From Sphingomonas changbaiensis NBRC 104936 (lineage in GTDB: Bacteria > Pseudomonadota > Alphaproteobacteria > Sphingomonadales > Sphingomonadaceae), in the NCBI RefSeq assembly GCF_000974765.1, contig NZ_BBWU01000043.1, forward strand, positions 1 to 41,080: a DNA stretch of 41,080 bases, in the 5' to 3' direction. Under the pieces are notes generated by a model. The model was not told where the DNA came from and ran no database searches. It saw only the letters and a program-made list of their open reading frames with translations. A program made the translations under genes and the position numbers. Of this stretch, positions 1 through 8,036 are shown piece after piece. Within the stretch, counting starts at the first letter, position 1. Every line of letters begins with the position of its first letter.

Positions 1-746
1 CCACCCCCGGCCCCTCCCGCAAGCGGGAGGGGAGAAGAGAGCCTGAACCTAAACTGCAGGCCCTGGCTCTTGCCGATCCAGTTTTCCTGCATCAGCCGGA
101 CCTTGTCGGGCCATTGGTCGAGGGTCTGGAGGCCGTCGAGCAATTCCTCGGCGAAGTCGGTGATCTTCAGGAACCACTGCGAGAGCTTGCGCTTCTCGAC
201 GAGCGCGCCGGACCGCCAGCCGCGGCCGTCGATCACCTGCTCGTTCGCGAGCACGGTCATGTCGACCGGATCCCAATTGACCGCCGATTCCTTGCGATAG
301 ACGAGGCCGGCCTCGAACAGGTCGAGGAACAACGCCTGCTCTTGGCCGTAATAATCGGGCTCGCAGGTGGCGAGCTCGCGGGACCAGTCGAGCGCGAAAC
401 CCAGCGACTTCAGCTGGTCGCGCATCGTCGCGATATTGGCGCGGGTCCAGGTGCCCGGGTGCACGCCCTTTTCCATCGCGGCATTTTCGGCCGGCATGCC
501 GAACGCGTCCCACCCCATCGGGTGGAGCACTTCCATGCCCTTCATTCGCCGATAGCGGGCGAGCACGTCCCCCATCGTGTAATTGCGGACATGACCCATA
601 TGGATGCGCCCCGACGGATAGGGGAACATCTCCAGCACGTAGCTCTTGGGTTTGGGGCTGGCGTCGGACGCGTGGAACGTGCCCTGCTCGGCCCAGACGC
701 GCTGCCAGCGCGCGTCGGCCGCCTTCGGGTTGAATCTGTCGGCCAT
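1..746 (-). CDS. leuS: Leucyl-tRNA synthetase, N-terminal part (cut by window edge)
   Basis: Class I aminoacyl-tRNA synthetase that charges tRNA-Leu with leucine in the cytoplasm. About 248 codons are present, the N-terminal catalytic half; the family is usually about 840-870 residues, so the rest lies beyond position 1. The class I HIGH motif appears as HMGH at residues 49-52 after PYPSGRI, followed by [13 protein letters not shown] and, near the edge, ENWIGKSQG, which precedes the editing domain. The start is the ATG at 746-744, three bases after the stop of the DUF3576 lipoprotein gene, so the two are probably cotranscribed. The last visible codons read through a perfect palindrome (11-32) as [11 protein letters not shown], which looks like an in-frame repeat insertion and not native LeuRS sequence. 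The identity is secure; how the insertion continues cannot be seen. Confidence 0.95.
   Translation of the reverse strand, partial: MADRFNPKAADARWQRVWAEQGTFHASDASPKPKSYVLEMFPYPSGRIHMGHVRNYTMGDVLARYRRMKGMEVLHPMGWDAFGMPAENAAMEKGVHPGTWTRANIATMRDQLKSLGFALDWSRELATCEPDYYGQEQALFLDLFEAGLVYRKESAVNWDPVDMTVLANEQVIDGRGWRSGALVEKRKLSQWFLKITDFAEELLDGLQTLDQWPDKVRLMQENWIGKSQGLQFRFRLSSPLPLAGGAGG
11..32. repeat. Perfect palindrome inside leuS
   Basis: Two 10-base arms (11-20 and 23-32) are exact reverse complements with a 2-base loop. On the leuS strand the element and its flanks are open and encode a Pro/Leu/Gly/Ala-rich peptide. It resembles the short palindromic elements scattered between genes in sphingomonads, here sitting in a coding frame. 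Confidence 0.75.
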
Positions 747-749
747 GAC

Positions 750-1229
750 TTACCGGATGCCGGAAGCGGCGCGCCTCAGGTCCCGCGCGCGGGTCAGGAT
801 GATGTCTTCCAGCTTCTGCACCGTTGCCGCGGCGACCGGCGCATCGACCCATTGGCCGTTCTGCTGGATCTGGCGCAAGGCCGCCACCTTCAGCGCGTCG
901 GCGCGCAGATCCTGGTCGAGCACGGAGACGGTGAGCTTCATCCGCTCACCGGGCGAGCTCGGGTTCACATACCAGTCGGTCACGATCACGCCGCCGTTCG
1001 AATCCGCCTGCAGCAGCGGCATGAAAGACACGGTATCGAGCGCGGCGCGCCACAGATAGGAATTGACCCCGATCGTCGTCACCTTGGCAGCGGCGAGGTC
1101 CGCTTCCTTGGTCTTGTCGGGCGACTTGCCGTAGTTGAGCCCCTTGGCAAGATCATTGCGGATCGCCTGGCACGCCGACAAGGCCAAAGCGGAGGACACA
1201 AGCAGAACAAGCCGGGACGGGCGGAACAT
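750..1229 (-). CDS. DUF3576-type lipoprotein
   Basis: A 159-residue probable envelope lipoprotein. The N-terminus has Arg, a hydrophobic stretch and a lipobox (LSAC, Cys at about residue 20), so it should be lipidated and anchored in a membrane. The remainder is soluble and contains motifs such as VNSYLWRAALDT and a C-terminal segment rich in Arg. From memory this matches the DUF3576 family that sits directly upstream of leuS in many alphaproteobacteria, in an operon that goes on to lptE and holA (outside this window). The ATG at 1229 has an AAGGAT ribosome-binding site at good spacing. Function is unknown; a role in outer-membrane biogenesis is only suggested by the usual neighbours. Confidence 0.85.
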   Translation of the reverse strand: MFRPSRLVLLVSSALALSACQAIRNDLAKGLNYGKSPDKTKEADLAAAKVTTIGVNSYLWRAALDTVSFMPLLQADSNGGVIVTDWYVNPSSPGERMKLTVSVLDQDLRADALKVAALRQIQQNGQWVDAPVAAATVQKLEDIILTRARDLRRAASGIR

Positions 1230-1412
1230 GGGTTATCCTTGGAAAACGCGCAGGGATGATCGCGCGCCGTTATAGGGGCTCGCATAGGCGGAGCAAGCCA
1301 GCTGTGGGCCTTGTGCAACACTGTGAGAAGATTCGACTCTTCCAAGGTGGCGGCCGTGCCGCGGAGTCGCTACTTGGGAAGTTCTGATAGCGGGGTGAAA
1401 CGAGTCGATAAG

Positions 1413-2129
1413 ATGCGCGTGCGTCGCACATATCTGGCTTTGGGCGTAGCGGCGGCTGCCGTTGCGGCCGTGGCCGTGCCTGCGATCGGCGCTTCCTCCG
1501 AGTCCACGCGCGCGATCCTGAAGCGCCCGGTTTCGTTGAGCGCGCGCGGTGGCATCGGGTCGTTCACGCCCGCCGCCGCCGATCCGCGCGTCGCCGCGAT
1601 CTATGCGCGCGCGGGCCTCGTCAATAGCGGCTTCCGCTTCACGCCGGCATCGACCAGCCAGGCCGGCACCCATGCCGTGACGGTGGCGGTCCGCGCCGTC
1701 TCGACCGCGGCCAAGCCGGAGCCGACCCGCGTCAGCACCGCGTCGGTCAACATCACGCCGGTCGCGTATAACCTGGGCATGGCGGTGGGCTGGAAGCGGT
1801 TCGCGATCGCCGGCGACATGGCCCATGTCGACATGGGCGTCCTGCCCGGCAGCCGCGAGAAGCTGGACGTCGGCGTCAGCTATAACGCGCCGAAGTGGAG
1901 CGGACGTCTCCAGGTCGGCCAGGATCGGCCGATCGACACCGTCTCGGCCAACCTGACCGGCGGCCGCAGCGTGAACTTCGACCTGGGCGGCTCGTACGCG
2001 CTGACCAAGAACCTCGATGTGACCGCCGGCCTGCGCTACAAGGCCGAGCAGCGCGACCGCCTGCAACTGGTCGACGACGGCCGCCGCGACAGCCAGGCGG
2101 TCTATATCGGGACGGCGTTCAAGTTCTAG
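1413..2129 (+). CDS. Putative small outer-membrane beta-barrel protein
   Basis: A 238-residue exported protein. From the ATG at 1413 it begins with a clear signal peptide: MRVRR, an Ala/Val-rich core, and a predicted cleavage after AIGA. The mature part alternates polar and hydrophobic residues (for example KLDVGVSYNAP and NLDVTAGLRYKAE) and ends in aromatic Phe (AFKF), the pattern of transmembrane beta strands recognised by the BAM complex. The open frame extends upstream to 1311, and a GTG at 1395 is an alternative start, but the signal peptide argues for 1413. It is divergent from the DUF3576 gene across about 180 bases. I do not recognise a specific family; transport or structural roles are both possible. 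Confidence 0.7.
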   Translation: MRVRRTYLALGVAAAAVAAVAVPAIGASSESTRAILKRPVSLSARGGIGSFTPAAADPRVAAIYARAGLVNSGFRFTPASTSQAGTHAVTVAVRAVSTAAKPEPTRVSTASVNITPVAYNLGMAVGWKRFAIAGDMAHVDMGVLPGSREKLDVGVSYNAPKWSGRLQVGQDRPIDTVSANLTGGRSVNFDLGGSYALTKNLDVTAGLRYKAEQRDRLQLVDDGRRDSQAVYIGTAFKF

Positions 2130-2185
2130 TTGCTGCGGCAGATTGAGCCATTGCGGCCTTAGCGCGGCCGCGTCATCCTACAGGC

Positions 2186-2416
2186 ATGGACTTGATTTGG
2201 TACCTGGCAGCCACTGTTGCCGGTTCCGCGTTCGCGCTTTGGACGAAGCAAAAGTCGCTCGCTCTTGGGCTCCTGATCATGGGTGCTGCCAGTGTGCCGG
2301 CGGCACTTGCTGAGTTTCGGACCGGCGATTTCTGGATGGGTGAGTCCCTCATGTGGGGTCTCGGCCTCATTGTGGGAATAATCGTCATTTGCGTCGGAGA
2401 ACTACGGGCGGGTTGA
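2186..2416 (+). CDS. Small hypothetical membrane protein
   Basis: A 76-residue protein, almost entirely hydrophobic, with three likely membrane segments: residues about 4-20, 25-43 and 54-71, separated by short charged loops (TKQK, EFRTGD). I recognise no family. It starts with ATG preceded by only a weak CAGG, and sits between the outer-membrane protein and the thiamine-phosphate-synthase-like gene, on its own. The base composition here is lower in GC than in the flanking genes. The reading frame looks real because the hydrophobic pattern is coherent, but expression is unproven. Confidence 0.5.
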   Translation: MDLIWYLAATVAGSAFALWTKQKSLALGLLIMGAASVPAALAEFRTGDFWMGESLMWGLGLIVGIIVICVGELRAG

Positions 2417-2473
2417 GCCCATCGGTGCGCTCGCTGACGAGTCTTCCGCCAACAACGTTCGCCGAGAGCTAAG

Positions 2474-3007
2474 CTACGTGTGGAAAGCTATCCAGGCGTC
2501 GATCGCCGCCCAGCCTAGAGCGCCCAGTCTCTCCAATCGGCGGAACCGAACTGACGTCATGCCGCCGAGCGCGATGATGGGTGCGCGCGCGGAGGCTGCG
2601 AGGCGGGCGACGCGGTGTGGGCCCAGGGTCCTTGCGCCCGGGTGCGAGCGGGTCGGGAAGACGGGGGAGAGCAGCAGCAGGGCGGCGCCGGCGCGCTCGG
2701 CTGCCCTGATCTCGCGGTGGTTGTGGACGGGGTAAAGCCTTGGGAGGCCGGTACGCGGGCCCGCGCCGTAGATCGCTTGCGCCCCCGCTTGCCGCGCCTC
2801 CTTTTCCGTGCCGGCGAACGCGACGAAGCGGCGCTGCTCCCGGATGCGGCGGGCCATGTCGAGGCGTTCTGCGAGGGGCAGCGAATAGTGGCGGACGATC
2901 ACGCCGGCGCTCTTCGGCAGGCGGGCGAGCGCGTTCCATAGCGCCTCGCCTTGCCGTTCGTCGGTCAGAATCCAGACGCGCGGCAGTGCGAGGTGGCGGC
3001 GGTTCAT
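2474..3007 (-). CDS. Thiamine-phosphate synthase / TenI-like protein
   Basis: A 177-residue protein of the ThiE/TenI TIM-barrel family. ThiE joins the pyrimidine and thiazole moieties of thiamine; TenI isomerises the thiazole. Visible family features are VHNHREI in the middle, the loop LLLSPVFPTRSHPGA, which corresponds to the pyrophosphate-contacting PVFPTxTKP loop, and ALGGM (the GGI strand) near the C-terminus. It is shorter and less well conserved than a typical ThiE of about 210 residues, and the aspartate-rich magnesium sites of ThiE are not obvious, so a TenI-like or divergent role is possible. The ATG at 3007 was chosen because it begins the conserved segment; the open frame continues upstream into yggS on the opposite strand. 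Confidence 0.75.
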   Translation of the reverse strand: MNRRHLALPRVWILTDERQGEALWNALARLPKSAGVIVRHYSLPLAERLDMARRIREQRRFVAFAGTEKEARQAGAQAIYGAGPRTGLPRLYPVHNHREIRAAERAGAALLLLSPVFPTRSHPGARTLGPHRVARLAASARAPIIALGGMTSVRFRRLERLGALGWAAIDAWIAFHT

Positions 3008-3029
3008 TGCGCTGCCTATAGCAGCGCCG

Positions 3030-3689
3030 ATGCAGGAAACTGAACGCCTCGCCGAAGTCCGCGAACGGATCGCCCGCGCCGCCAGAGTCGCGCGGCGCGA
3101 CTTGGCCGACGTGACGCTGATCGCCGTCTCCAAGACCCATGCCGCCGAGACGATCGTGCCGCTGATCGAGGCCGGCCAGCGCGTGTTCGGCGAAAACCGG
3201 GTGCAGGAAGCGGAAGCGAAATGGCCGGCACTGGCCGAGCGCTATGAGGATCTTCAGCTGCATCTGGTCGGGCAGCTCCAGTCGAACAAGGCCGAGGCGG
3301 CGGTGCGGCTGTTCGACGCGATCCATTCGGTCGACCGGCCTTCGCTGGTCGACGCACTTGCCCGCGCGATCGACAGGGAAGGGCGGAGCCCGACGCTGTT
3401 CGTGCAGGTCAATATCGGCGACGAGCCGCAAAAGGGCGGGTGCGCGGTGGCCGCGCTGCCGGGGCTGCTCGATCAGGCGCGCGGGGCGGGGCTCACCATC
3501 GCCGGGCTGATGTGCGTGCCCCCTGCCGGCGTGGAAGCGGCGCCCTATTTCGCACTGCTCGCCAAGCTGGCGCGCGATCAGGGAGTGCCGCTGCTCAGCA
3601 TGGGCATGTCGGACGATTTCGAGACCGCCGTGACGCTGGGCGCCACCCATGTCCGGGTCGGGTCGGCGCTGTTCGGGGCGCGCGCTTGA
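3030..3689 (+). CDS. YggS/PROSC-family PLP homeostasis protein
   Basis: A 219-residue cytoplasmic protein binding pyridoxal 5'-phosphate, with the fold of the alanine racemase N-terminal domain. The PLP lysine lies in LIAVSKTH, followed by FGENRVQEAE, HLVGQLQSNK and IHSVDR, and at the C-terminus LSMGMSDDFE and VRVGSALFG, all hallmarks of the family. It is thought to buffer free PLP and not to catalyse a reaction. Length is normal (about 220-230). It starts 22 bases from the divergent thiamine-phosphate-synthase-like gene and overlaps the next gene by four bases, so it is translationally coupled to the HAD hydrolase. Confidence 0.95.
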   Translation: MQETERLAEVRERIARAARVARRDLADVTLIAVSKTHAAETIVPLIEAGQRVFGENRVQEAEAKWPALAERYEDLQLHLVGQLQSNKAEAAVRLFDAIHSVDRPSLVDALARAIDREGRSPTLFVQVNIGDEPQKGGCAVAALPGLLDQARGAGLTIAGLMCVPPAGVEAAPYFALLAKLARDQGVPLLSMGMSDDFETAVTLGATHVRVGSALFGARA

Positions 3690-4348
3690 GATTCGACGGC
3701 ATCATTTTCGACTTCGACGGCGTGCTGCTGGAGAGTGAGGCGGCGGGGAACGAACACCTTGCCGAGCTGCTGACGGAGCTCGGCTTCCCGCACACGCGCG
3801 AGGACACGCTGACCCATTACACGGGCCTGAGCGGCCCCGATTTCATCGCCGCGATCGAGGCGCGGATCGGGCGGGCGCTGCCGGACGAATTCCACCCGCG
3901 CCGGGCCGTGGAAGACGCGCGCGTGCTGGCGGAGGGGCTGGAGGAAGTCGCCGGCGCGGTCGCGTTCGTGCAGTCCCTGCCGCCGGACTGGCCCAAGGCG
4001 GTGGCTTCGTCGAGCAGCACGCATTGGGTGCGGACCCATCTGGCGCATCTCGGGCTGGAGGAGGTGTTCGGCGACAAGGTGTTCAGCGGCAAGGAACATG
4101 TCGCGCGCGGCAAGCCGGCGCCGGATCTGTACCTGCACGCTGCCGCCGCGATTGGCATCGACATTCGGCGCATTGTGATCCTGGAGGATTCGGTCGTGGG
4201 TGTAACCGGCGCGGTCGCCTCGGGCGCGCACGTGATCGGCCTTTGCGCCGGGTCTCATTGCCTGCCGGGCCACGCGGACAGGCTCCGCGCGCTCGGCGTT
4301 CACGACATCGCTACGAGCTTTGAAGAGGTGGTGCGGCTGATCGCCTGA
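3686..4348 (+). CDS. HAD-family phosphatase (beta-phosphoglucomutase/phosphoglycolate phosphatase type)
   Basis: A 220-residue hydrolase of the haloacid dehalogenase superfamily. Motif I is IIFDFDGVLLESE, where the two Asp act as nucleophile and acid/base; motif II is the Ser in VASSSSTHW; motif III Lys lies in RGKPAPDLYL; motif IV is VILEDSVVGV. The helical cap inserted after motif I is the C1 type of phosphoglycolate phosphatases and sugar phosphatases. Substrate cannot be told. I chose a TTG start at 3686 that overlaps the yggS stop as TTGA; the open frame runs 82 codons further upstream, but that part is inside yggS and unrelated to HAD proteins. Confidence 0.88.
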   Translation: MRFDGIIFDFDGVLLESEAAGNEHLAELLTELGFPHTREDTLTHYTGLSGPDFIAAIEARIGRALPDEFHPRRAVEDARVLAEGLEEVAGAVAFVQSLPPDWPKAVASSSSTHWVRTHLAHLGLEEVFGDKVFSGKEHVARGKPAPDLYLHAAAAIGIDIRRIVILEDSVVGVTGAVASGAHVIGLCAGSHCLPGHADRLRALGVHDIATSFEEVVRLIA

Positions 4349-4372
4349 GCGCGCGAAGCACAGAAAAGGATC

Positions 4373-4498
4373 GGTTCACGCGAAGACGCGAAGGGGATTT
4401 GGGCGACACGCTCGGTGCAAGCGCGTCAGCTGGTCTCTTTGCGCTTCGCGCGTGACCCGCTCGGACCTGCTTCGCGTCTTCGCGTCTTCGCGTGAACC
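4373..4498. repeat. Long inverted repeat between convergent genes
   Basis: The 21 bases at 4373-4393 are exactly reverse-complementary to 4478-4498, separated by 84 bases. The right arm is preceded by a further tandem copy of its CTTCGCGT unit (from 4470). The element fills most of the space between the convergent HAD and ribA genes and could fold in RNA from either strand, so it may end transcription from both sides. It looks like a dispersed intergenic element. Confidence 0.75.
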
Positions 4499-4502
4499 AA
4501 CC

Positions 4503-5546
4503 CTAAAGCTGGTGGCCTGTCCGGTCGCGCTTCGTCGCGAGATACTTCTCATTATGCGGATTCGGTGCGACGCGGTGGGGGACGCGTTCGACGACCTCGA
4601 CGCCGGCCTTTTCGAGTTCCGCGACCTTGTTCGGGTTGTTGGTCAGCAGGCGGATGCGGCGCTGGCCGAGCAGTTGGAGCATGCGCGCAGCGACGCGGAA
4701 ATCGCGCGCGTCGATGTGGAAGCCCAGGCGCGTGTTCGCATCGACGGTGTCATAGCCCTGGTCCTGCAGCGCATAGGCGCGGAGCTTGTTGACCAGGCCG
4801 ATGCCGCGGCCTTCCTGGCGCAAATAGAGCAGGATGCCCCAGCCGGCGCCGGCGATCTCGCCGAGCGCGGCGTGGAGCTGCGGCCCGCAATCGCATTTGA
4901 GCGAGCCAAGCACGTCGCCGGTCAGGCATTCGCTGTGGAGGCGGACCAGCGGCGGATGGCCGTCCGGCTGGCCGAGGATCAGGGCGACGTGCATGTCGCC
5001 GCCCTCGGCCGAGCGAAAGGCGACGATCTCGGCCCGTTCATCCGCCTCGACCGGCAGGCGCGCGCGCGTCGCGATGCGGAGCGCGGCGGGACTTTCGAAA
5101 GCGACGATCTCGGCCGGCGTGAGCGCGTCCGCCGCAGCCGCATCGAGGACGAAGAAGGCCGGGAGCACGCCGGCGATGCGGGCCAGCTCGAGCGCGGCGT
5201 CCGCCGCCGCCTGATCGCCGACCGGCACCGCGCGGAACGGTCCTTTCAGCGGCGTCGCCAGATCGAGCGCGGGATCGGCGAGCGCGGTCCCTGCGTCGAA
5301 ATCGAGCCAGGGCGCGCGTTCGATCCGGACGGCGTGGCCGGGATTAGCGGCGTCGCGCTGGTTCGCGAGCTTTAGCGTCTCGGCGCGGCTGGCGGACAGC
5401 AGGACGTCCGCCCGCGCGCCGGGATCGAAGGCTGCGAGCTGCCCGGCATCCGCCGTCTCGATCGCCAGCAGTGTGAAGGGGCCGATCGCCACCGGCCAGC
5501 CGCGACGCAGCGCGTCGATCGCGCGCGCGACGGCGTGGGGCGTCAA
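4503..5546 (-). CDS. ribA: GTP cyclohydrolase II with degenerate DHBP-synthase-like N-terminus
   Basis: A 347-residue protein. The C-terminal half (about residue 165 on) is GTP cyclohydrolase II, the first step of riboflavin synthesis, which opens GTP to a diaminopyrimidine with loss of formate and pyrophosphate. The zinc ligands are Cys207, Cys218 and Cys220 in [17 protein letters not shown]; the catalytic segment RQEGRGIG is at 243-250. The N-terminal 150 residues align by eye with RibB ([20 protein letters not shown]) but lack the acidic DRENEGD active-site motif, so this half is probably not an active DHBP synthase. The start is TTG at 5546, overlapping the xth stop as TTGA. Confidence 0.92.
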   Translation of the reverse strand: MTPHAVARAIDALRRGWPVAIGPFTLLAIETADAGQLAAFDPGARADVLLSASRAETLKLANQRDAANPGHAVRIERAPWLDFDAGTALADPALDLATPLKGPFRAVPVGDQAAADAALELARIAGVLPAFFVLDAAAADALTPAEIVAFESPAALRIATRARLPVEADERAEIVAFRSAEGGDMHVALILGQPDGHPPLVRLHSECLTGDVLGSLKCDCGPQLHAALGEIAGAGWGILLYLRQEGRGIGLVNKLRAYALQDQGYDTVDANTRLGFHIDARDFRVAARMLQLLGQRRIRLLTNNPNKVAELEKAGVEVVERVPHRVAPNPHNEKYLATKRDRTGHQL

Positions 5547-6334
5547 AAGGCGAACTCCGTCACCAGCGGAACGTGATCGGAGGGCTTGAGCCAGCTGCGG
5601 CAGGGCTCGTGCACGGCATGCGCGGTCGCGTGGCGCGCAAGTTCGGGGCTCGCCCACATATGATCGAGGCGGCGGCCGCGGTCCGACGCGGCCCAATCCT
5701 TCGCGCGGTAGCTCCACCAGGTGAAGCAGCGCTCCGGCGGGGCCACGAAGCGGCGGCCGAGATCGACCCAGTCGTGCGCGGCCTGCAAACGCCCAAGCGT
5801 CTCGACCTCGATCGGCGTGTGGCTGACCACGTCGAGCAATTGCTTGTGGCTCCAGACGTCGCATTCCAGCGGCGCGACGTTGAAATCGCCGACCATGACC
5901 GTCGGAACCCGTACGCCTTCGGACCAGGCGGTCATGCGCGCGAGGAAATCGAGTTTCTGGCCGAATTTGGGGTTGAGATCGCGGTTCGGGATGTCGCCGC
6001 CGGCCGGGATGTAGACATTCTCCAGCCGCACGCCGTTCGGCAGCCGCACGCCCAGGTGCCGCGCCTCGCCGTTCGCCTGCCAGTCGTTGCGCTCTTCCTC
6101 GATCAGCGGCAGCTTCGAGACGATCGCGACGCCGTGGTGCATCCGCTGCCCGTTCAGCAGCACGTGATGGTAGCCAAGGGCGTGGAAAGCGGCGGCGGGA
6201 AAGAGTCCGTCCTCGACCTTGGTTTCCTGCAGGCAGAGAATGTCGGGCGATTCCTGGTTCAGGAACTGCTCGACGATGCCGAGGCGGAAGCGGACCGAGT
6301 TGATGTTCCAGGACGCGAGCTTGAGCGTGTTCAC
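5543..6334 (-). CDS. xth: Exodeoxyribonuclease III
   Basis: A 263-residue DNA repair enzyme acting as AP endonuclease and 3'-5' exonuclease on double-stranded DNA. Family motifs are present in order: [10 protein letters not shown] at the start, [10 protein letters not shown] (metal-binding Glu), [16 protein letters not shown] (catalytic Asp and Asn), [17 protein letters not shown] and the terminal KPSDHVPLV containing the catalytic Asp-His pair. Length is typical. Its last codons overlap the TTG start of ribA, so the two form one transcript. A hairpin lies about 40 bases upstream of the start and probably insulates xth from lolA. Confidence 0.96.
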   Translation of the reverse strand: MNTLKLASWNINSVRFRLGIVEQFLNQESPDILCLQETKVEDGLFPAAAFHALGYHHVLLNGQRMHHGVAIVSKLPLIEEERNDWQANGEARHLGVRLPNGVRLENVYIPAGGDIPNRDLNPKFGQKLDFLARMTAWSEGVRVPTVMVGDFNVAPLECDVWSHKQLLDVVSHTPIEVETLGRLQAAHDWVDLGRRFVAPPERCFTWWSYRAKDWAASDRGRRLDHMWASPELARHATAHAVHEPCRSWLKPSDHVPLVTEFAF

Positions 6335-6372
6335 GAGTGCCGACTTAGGTGCCGCCCGGTCACAAGGAAAGA

Positions 6373-6400
6373 CCCCCGCTCCGGGGGCTTGGAGCGGGGG
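6373..6400 (-). terminator. Probable intrinsic terminator of lolA
   Basis: Perfect 10-base arms (6373-6382 and 6391-6400) flank an 8-base loop. Read on the minus strand the GC-rich stem is followed by a T-rich run (TCTTTCC). It lies about 130 bases past the lolA stop and before xth. Confidence 0.6.
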
Positions 6401-6527
6401 CCGACCGAGCGTTCGTCACGCTGGGAGGGAGGGGGCTCTCCGGGCGGGCAACAGGGGGAAATCCCGCCAAAAGCCCCTCTCCACCGAGCGAGCCCTAGGC
6501 CGGAAAACCTGTCCCGAAGATGAACAG

Positions 6528-7139
6528 TTACCCTCGTTTCTTTGCGGGGCGCGGATCGTCCCACTCAAACACCGTTTCGGCGACGGGAATGTTCAGCTTC
6601 TGGTTCGACAGCCGCACCGTCGTGCGGTTGTTCTGCGCGTCGAGCGCCACCCAGCCTTCGAGCATCAAGCCGCCCGGCGCGGCGGAATCCTGGGTGAACG
6701 CAAGCGTGATCGACCCGAATTGCGGTCGCCTCGGGTCGCGGGCGAGAATGGTGATCACGTCGGGCGAGGCCGACGGCACGACCTTCGCGATCCGCGACAG
6801 GTCGCGCTTGGGATCGAGCAGGATGTCGAGCGGCGAGCCGCCGATCGGATATTTGGAGACCTGGTGAACCTGGTAGTCAATGAAGTTCAGCACGCGTCCG
6901 TCGCCCACGACCAGGATCGGCACGCCCGGCTCATACTGGAAGCGGATCTTGCCCGGCTGCTTCAGGAAGACCTTGCCGGTCACCGACTTGCCCTTGCGAT
7001 CGGTCTGCACGAAGTCCGCCGTCAACGTGTGCACGCCGCGCAGATGCTCCTGCACCCGGCGGATCATGCTCGGCTGGGCAATGGCAGGGGCGGCGGCAGC
7101 AATCGAAATCAGAACGGCGAAGGCAGGGCGCAAAGTCAT
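6528..7139 (-). CDS. lolA: Outer-membrane lipoprotein carrier LolA-family protein
   Basis: A 203-residue periplasmic protein that in the Lol pathway takes lipoproteins released by LolCDE across the periplasm to the outer membrane. It begins with a signal peptide (MTLRPAF, hydrophobic core, cleavage near AIAQ) and shows typical features: TLTADFVQTDRKGKSVTGKV, PGKIRFQYEP and ILVVGDGRVLNFID. Residues DPKRDLSRIA and SITLAF match the second half of the open barrel. The ATG at 7139 has an AGGAG site eight bases upstream; the open frame continues further but has no signal peptide there. Some members of this family serve other lipids, so exact cargo is uncertain. Confidence 0.88.
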   Translation of the reverse strand: MTLRPAFAVLISIAAAAPAIAQPSMIRRVQEHLRGVHTLTADFVQTDRKGKSVTGKVFLKQPGKIRFQYEPGVPILVVGDGRVLNFIDYQVHQVSKYPIGGSPLDILLDPKRDLSRIAKVVPSASPDVITILARDPRRPQFGSITLAFTQDSAAPGGLMLEGWVALDAQNNRTTVRLSNQKLNIPVAETVFEWDDPRPAKKRG

Positions 7140-7347
7140 CAATATCTCCTGGCAAAGTGCTTTCAGGCCTGGCCACTGAACCGCGCCTGAAGTCTCGATC
7201 CTTGAAACGCCAGAAACCGTCGAGCGGTTCGATGGGTGGGATTGCGCCAGCAACGCATGTCGCTGGCAGCCTGAAATCCAATGCCATTTTTCACAAGCAT
7301 TGCGTAAGGATTGCGGCCGCGGCTGCCGCATTGAAGAGGAGTAATGG

Positions 7348-7953
7348 GTGAATCGCCTCGAACGAGCATTGCGGGTCCGGCTCGCGAAACTGCGCGGCAA
7401 GGAGCCGCCGCTCAACTACACCGCCGCGCGCCTGCCGCAATATCCCGTCGGCCGCGGCACGTACGGCGTTCCGCGCGTGTTCGATTACCCGAACAATGCA
7501 AGCCTCAGGATCGGCGCCTTCACGTCGATCGCGGCGGACGTCAGCATCTTCCTGGGCGGCAATCATCATCCCGAATGGGTCAGCACCTTCCCGTTCGGCG
7601 CGATGTGGAGCGAGCATCACCATCCCGAGCAGCCGGCCACCCGGGGCGACGTGATCATCGGCAACGACGTGTGGATCGGACGGGGCGCGATGATCATGTC
7701 GGGCGTGACGATCGGCGACGGCGCCGTGATCGGCGCCGCGGCCCTGGTCGCGAAGGACGTGCCGCCCTACACGATCGCGGTGGGCAATCCGGCGCGCAAT
7801 GTGCGCCAGCGCTTTTCGCCGGAAACCGTCGACAGGCTGCTCGCCATTCGCTGGTGGGACTGGCCGGACGACCGCATCCGCCGGGCTGCCGCCAAGCTGC
7901 AAAGTCCGGACATCGAGGGATTCATCGCCGCCGTCGAGGCGGGCGAGGTCTGA
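7348..7953 (+). CDS. CatB-related O-acetyltransferase (left-handed beta-helix)
   Basis: A 201-residue acetyl-CoA-dependent transferase of the xenobiotic/chloramphenicol acetyltransferase (XAT) branch of hexapeptide-repeat enzymes. The hexapeptide repeats show as LRIGAFTSIAADVSIFLGG and DVIIGNDVWIGRGAMIMSG, continuing with GVTIGDGAVIGAAALV. The catalytic His is in GNHHPEWVSTFPF, a family landmark, and PPYTIAVGNPAR closes the coil. The GTG at 7348 has a strong GAGGAG site; an ATG four bases earlier is in another frame. It lies next to the exopolysaccharide genes, so acetylation of a sugar is plausible, but homologues also act on antibiotics or serine; substrate is not determined. Confidence 0.88.
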   Translation: MNRLERALRVRLAKLRGKEPPLNYTAARLPQYPVGRGTYGVPRVFDYPNNASLRIGAFTSIAADVSIFLGGNHHPEWVSTFPFGAMWSEHHHPEQPATRGDVIIGNDVWIGRGAMIMSGVTIGDGAVIGAAALVAKDVPPYTIAVGNPARNVRQRFSPETVDRLLAIRWWDWPDDRIRRAAAKLQSPDIEGFIAAVEAGEV

Positions 7954-7989
7954 CGCTGCCGATGCGGCGGTGAGCCGCACAATTAGAAC

Positions 7990-8016
7990 GAGGCCGGGAA
8001 GCGGGTTCCCGACCTC
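7990..8016 (-). terminator. Hairpin terminator after the epsD-like gene
   Basis: Eleven-base arms (7990-8000 and 8006-8016) pair with one non-Watson-Crick position, which is a G-U wobble in minus-strand RNA. The minus strand continues with GTTCTAATT. It sits 20 bases past the epsD-like stop and between convergent genes, so it may also serve the acetyltransferase. Confidence 0.55.
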
Positions 8017-8036
8017 GATCATGCGCAGATATCGGT

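Noticed and set aside
114-1259. A 381-codon plus-strand frame over leuS and the DUF3576 gene
   Set aside because: It crosses two real minus-strand genes and has no recognisable motif; composition is that of a shadow frame.
3440-3685. N-terminal extension of the HAD hydrolase inside yggS
   Set aside because: The 82 extra codons overlap yggS fully and do not resemble HAD proteins; the TTG overlap start at 3686 begins the fold exactly.
7211-7275. Short GCCAGC/GCTGGC inverted repeat upstream of lolA
   Set aside because: Six-base arms around ten bases are expected by chance in GC-rich DNA, and no operator of a known regulator is matched.
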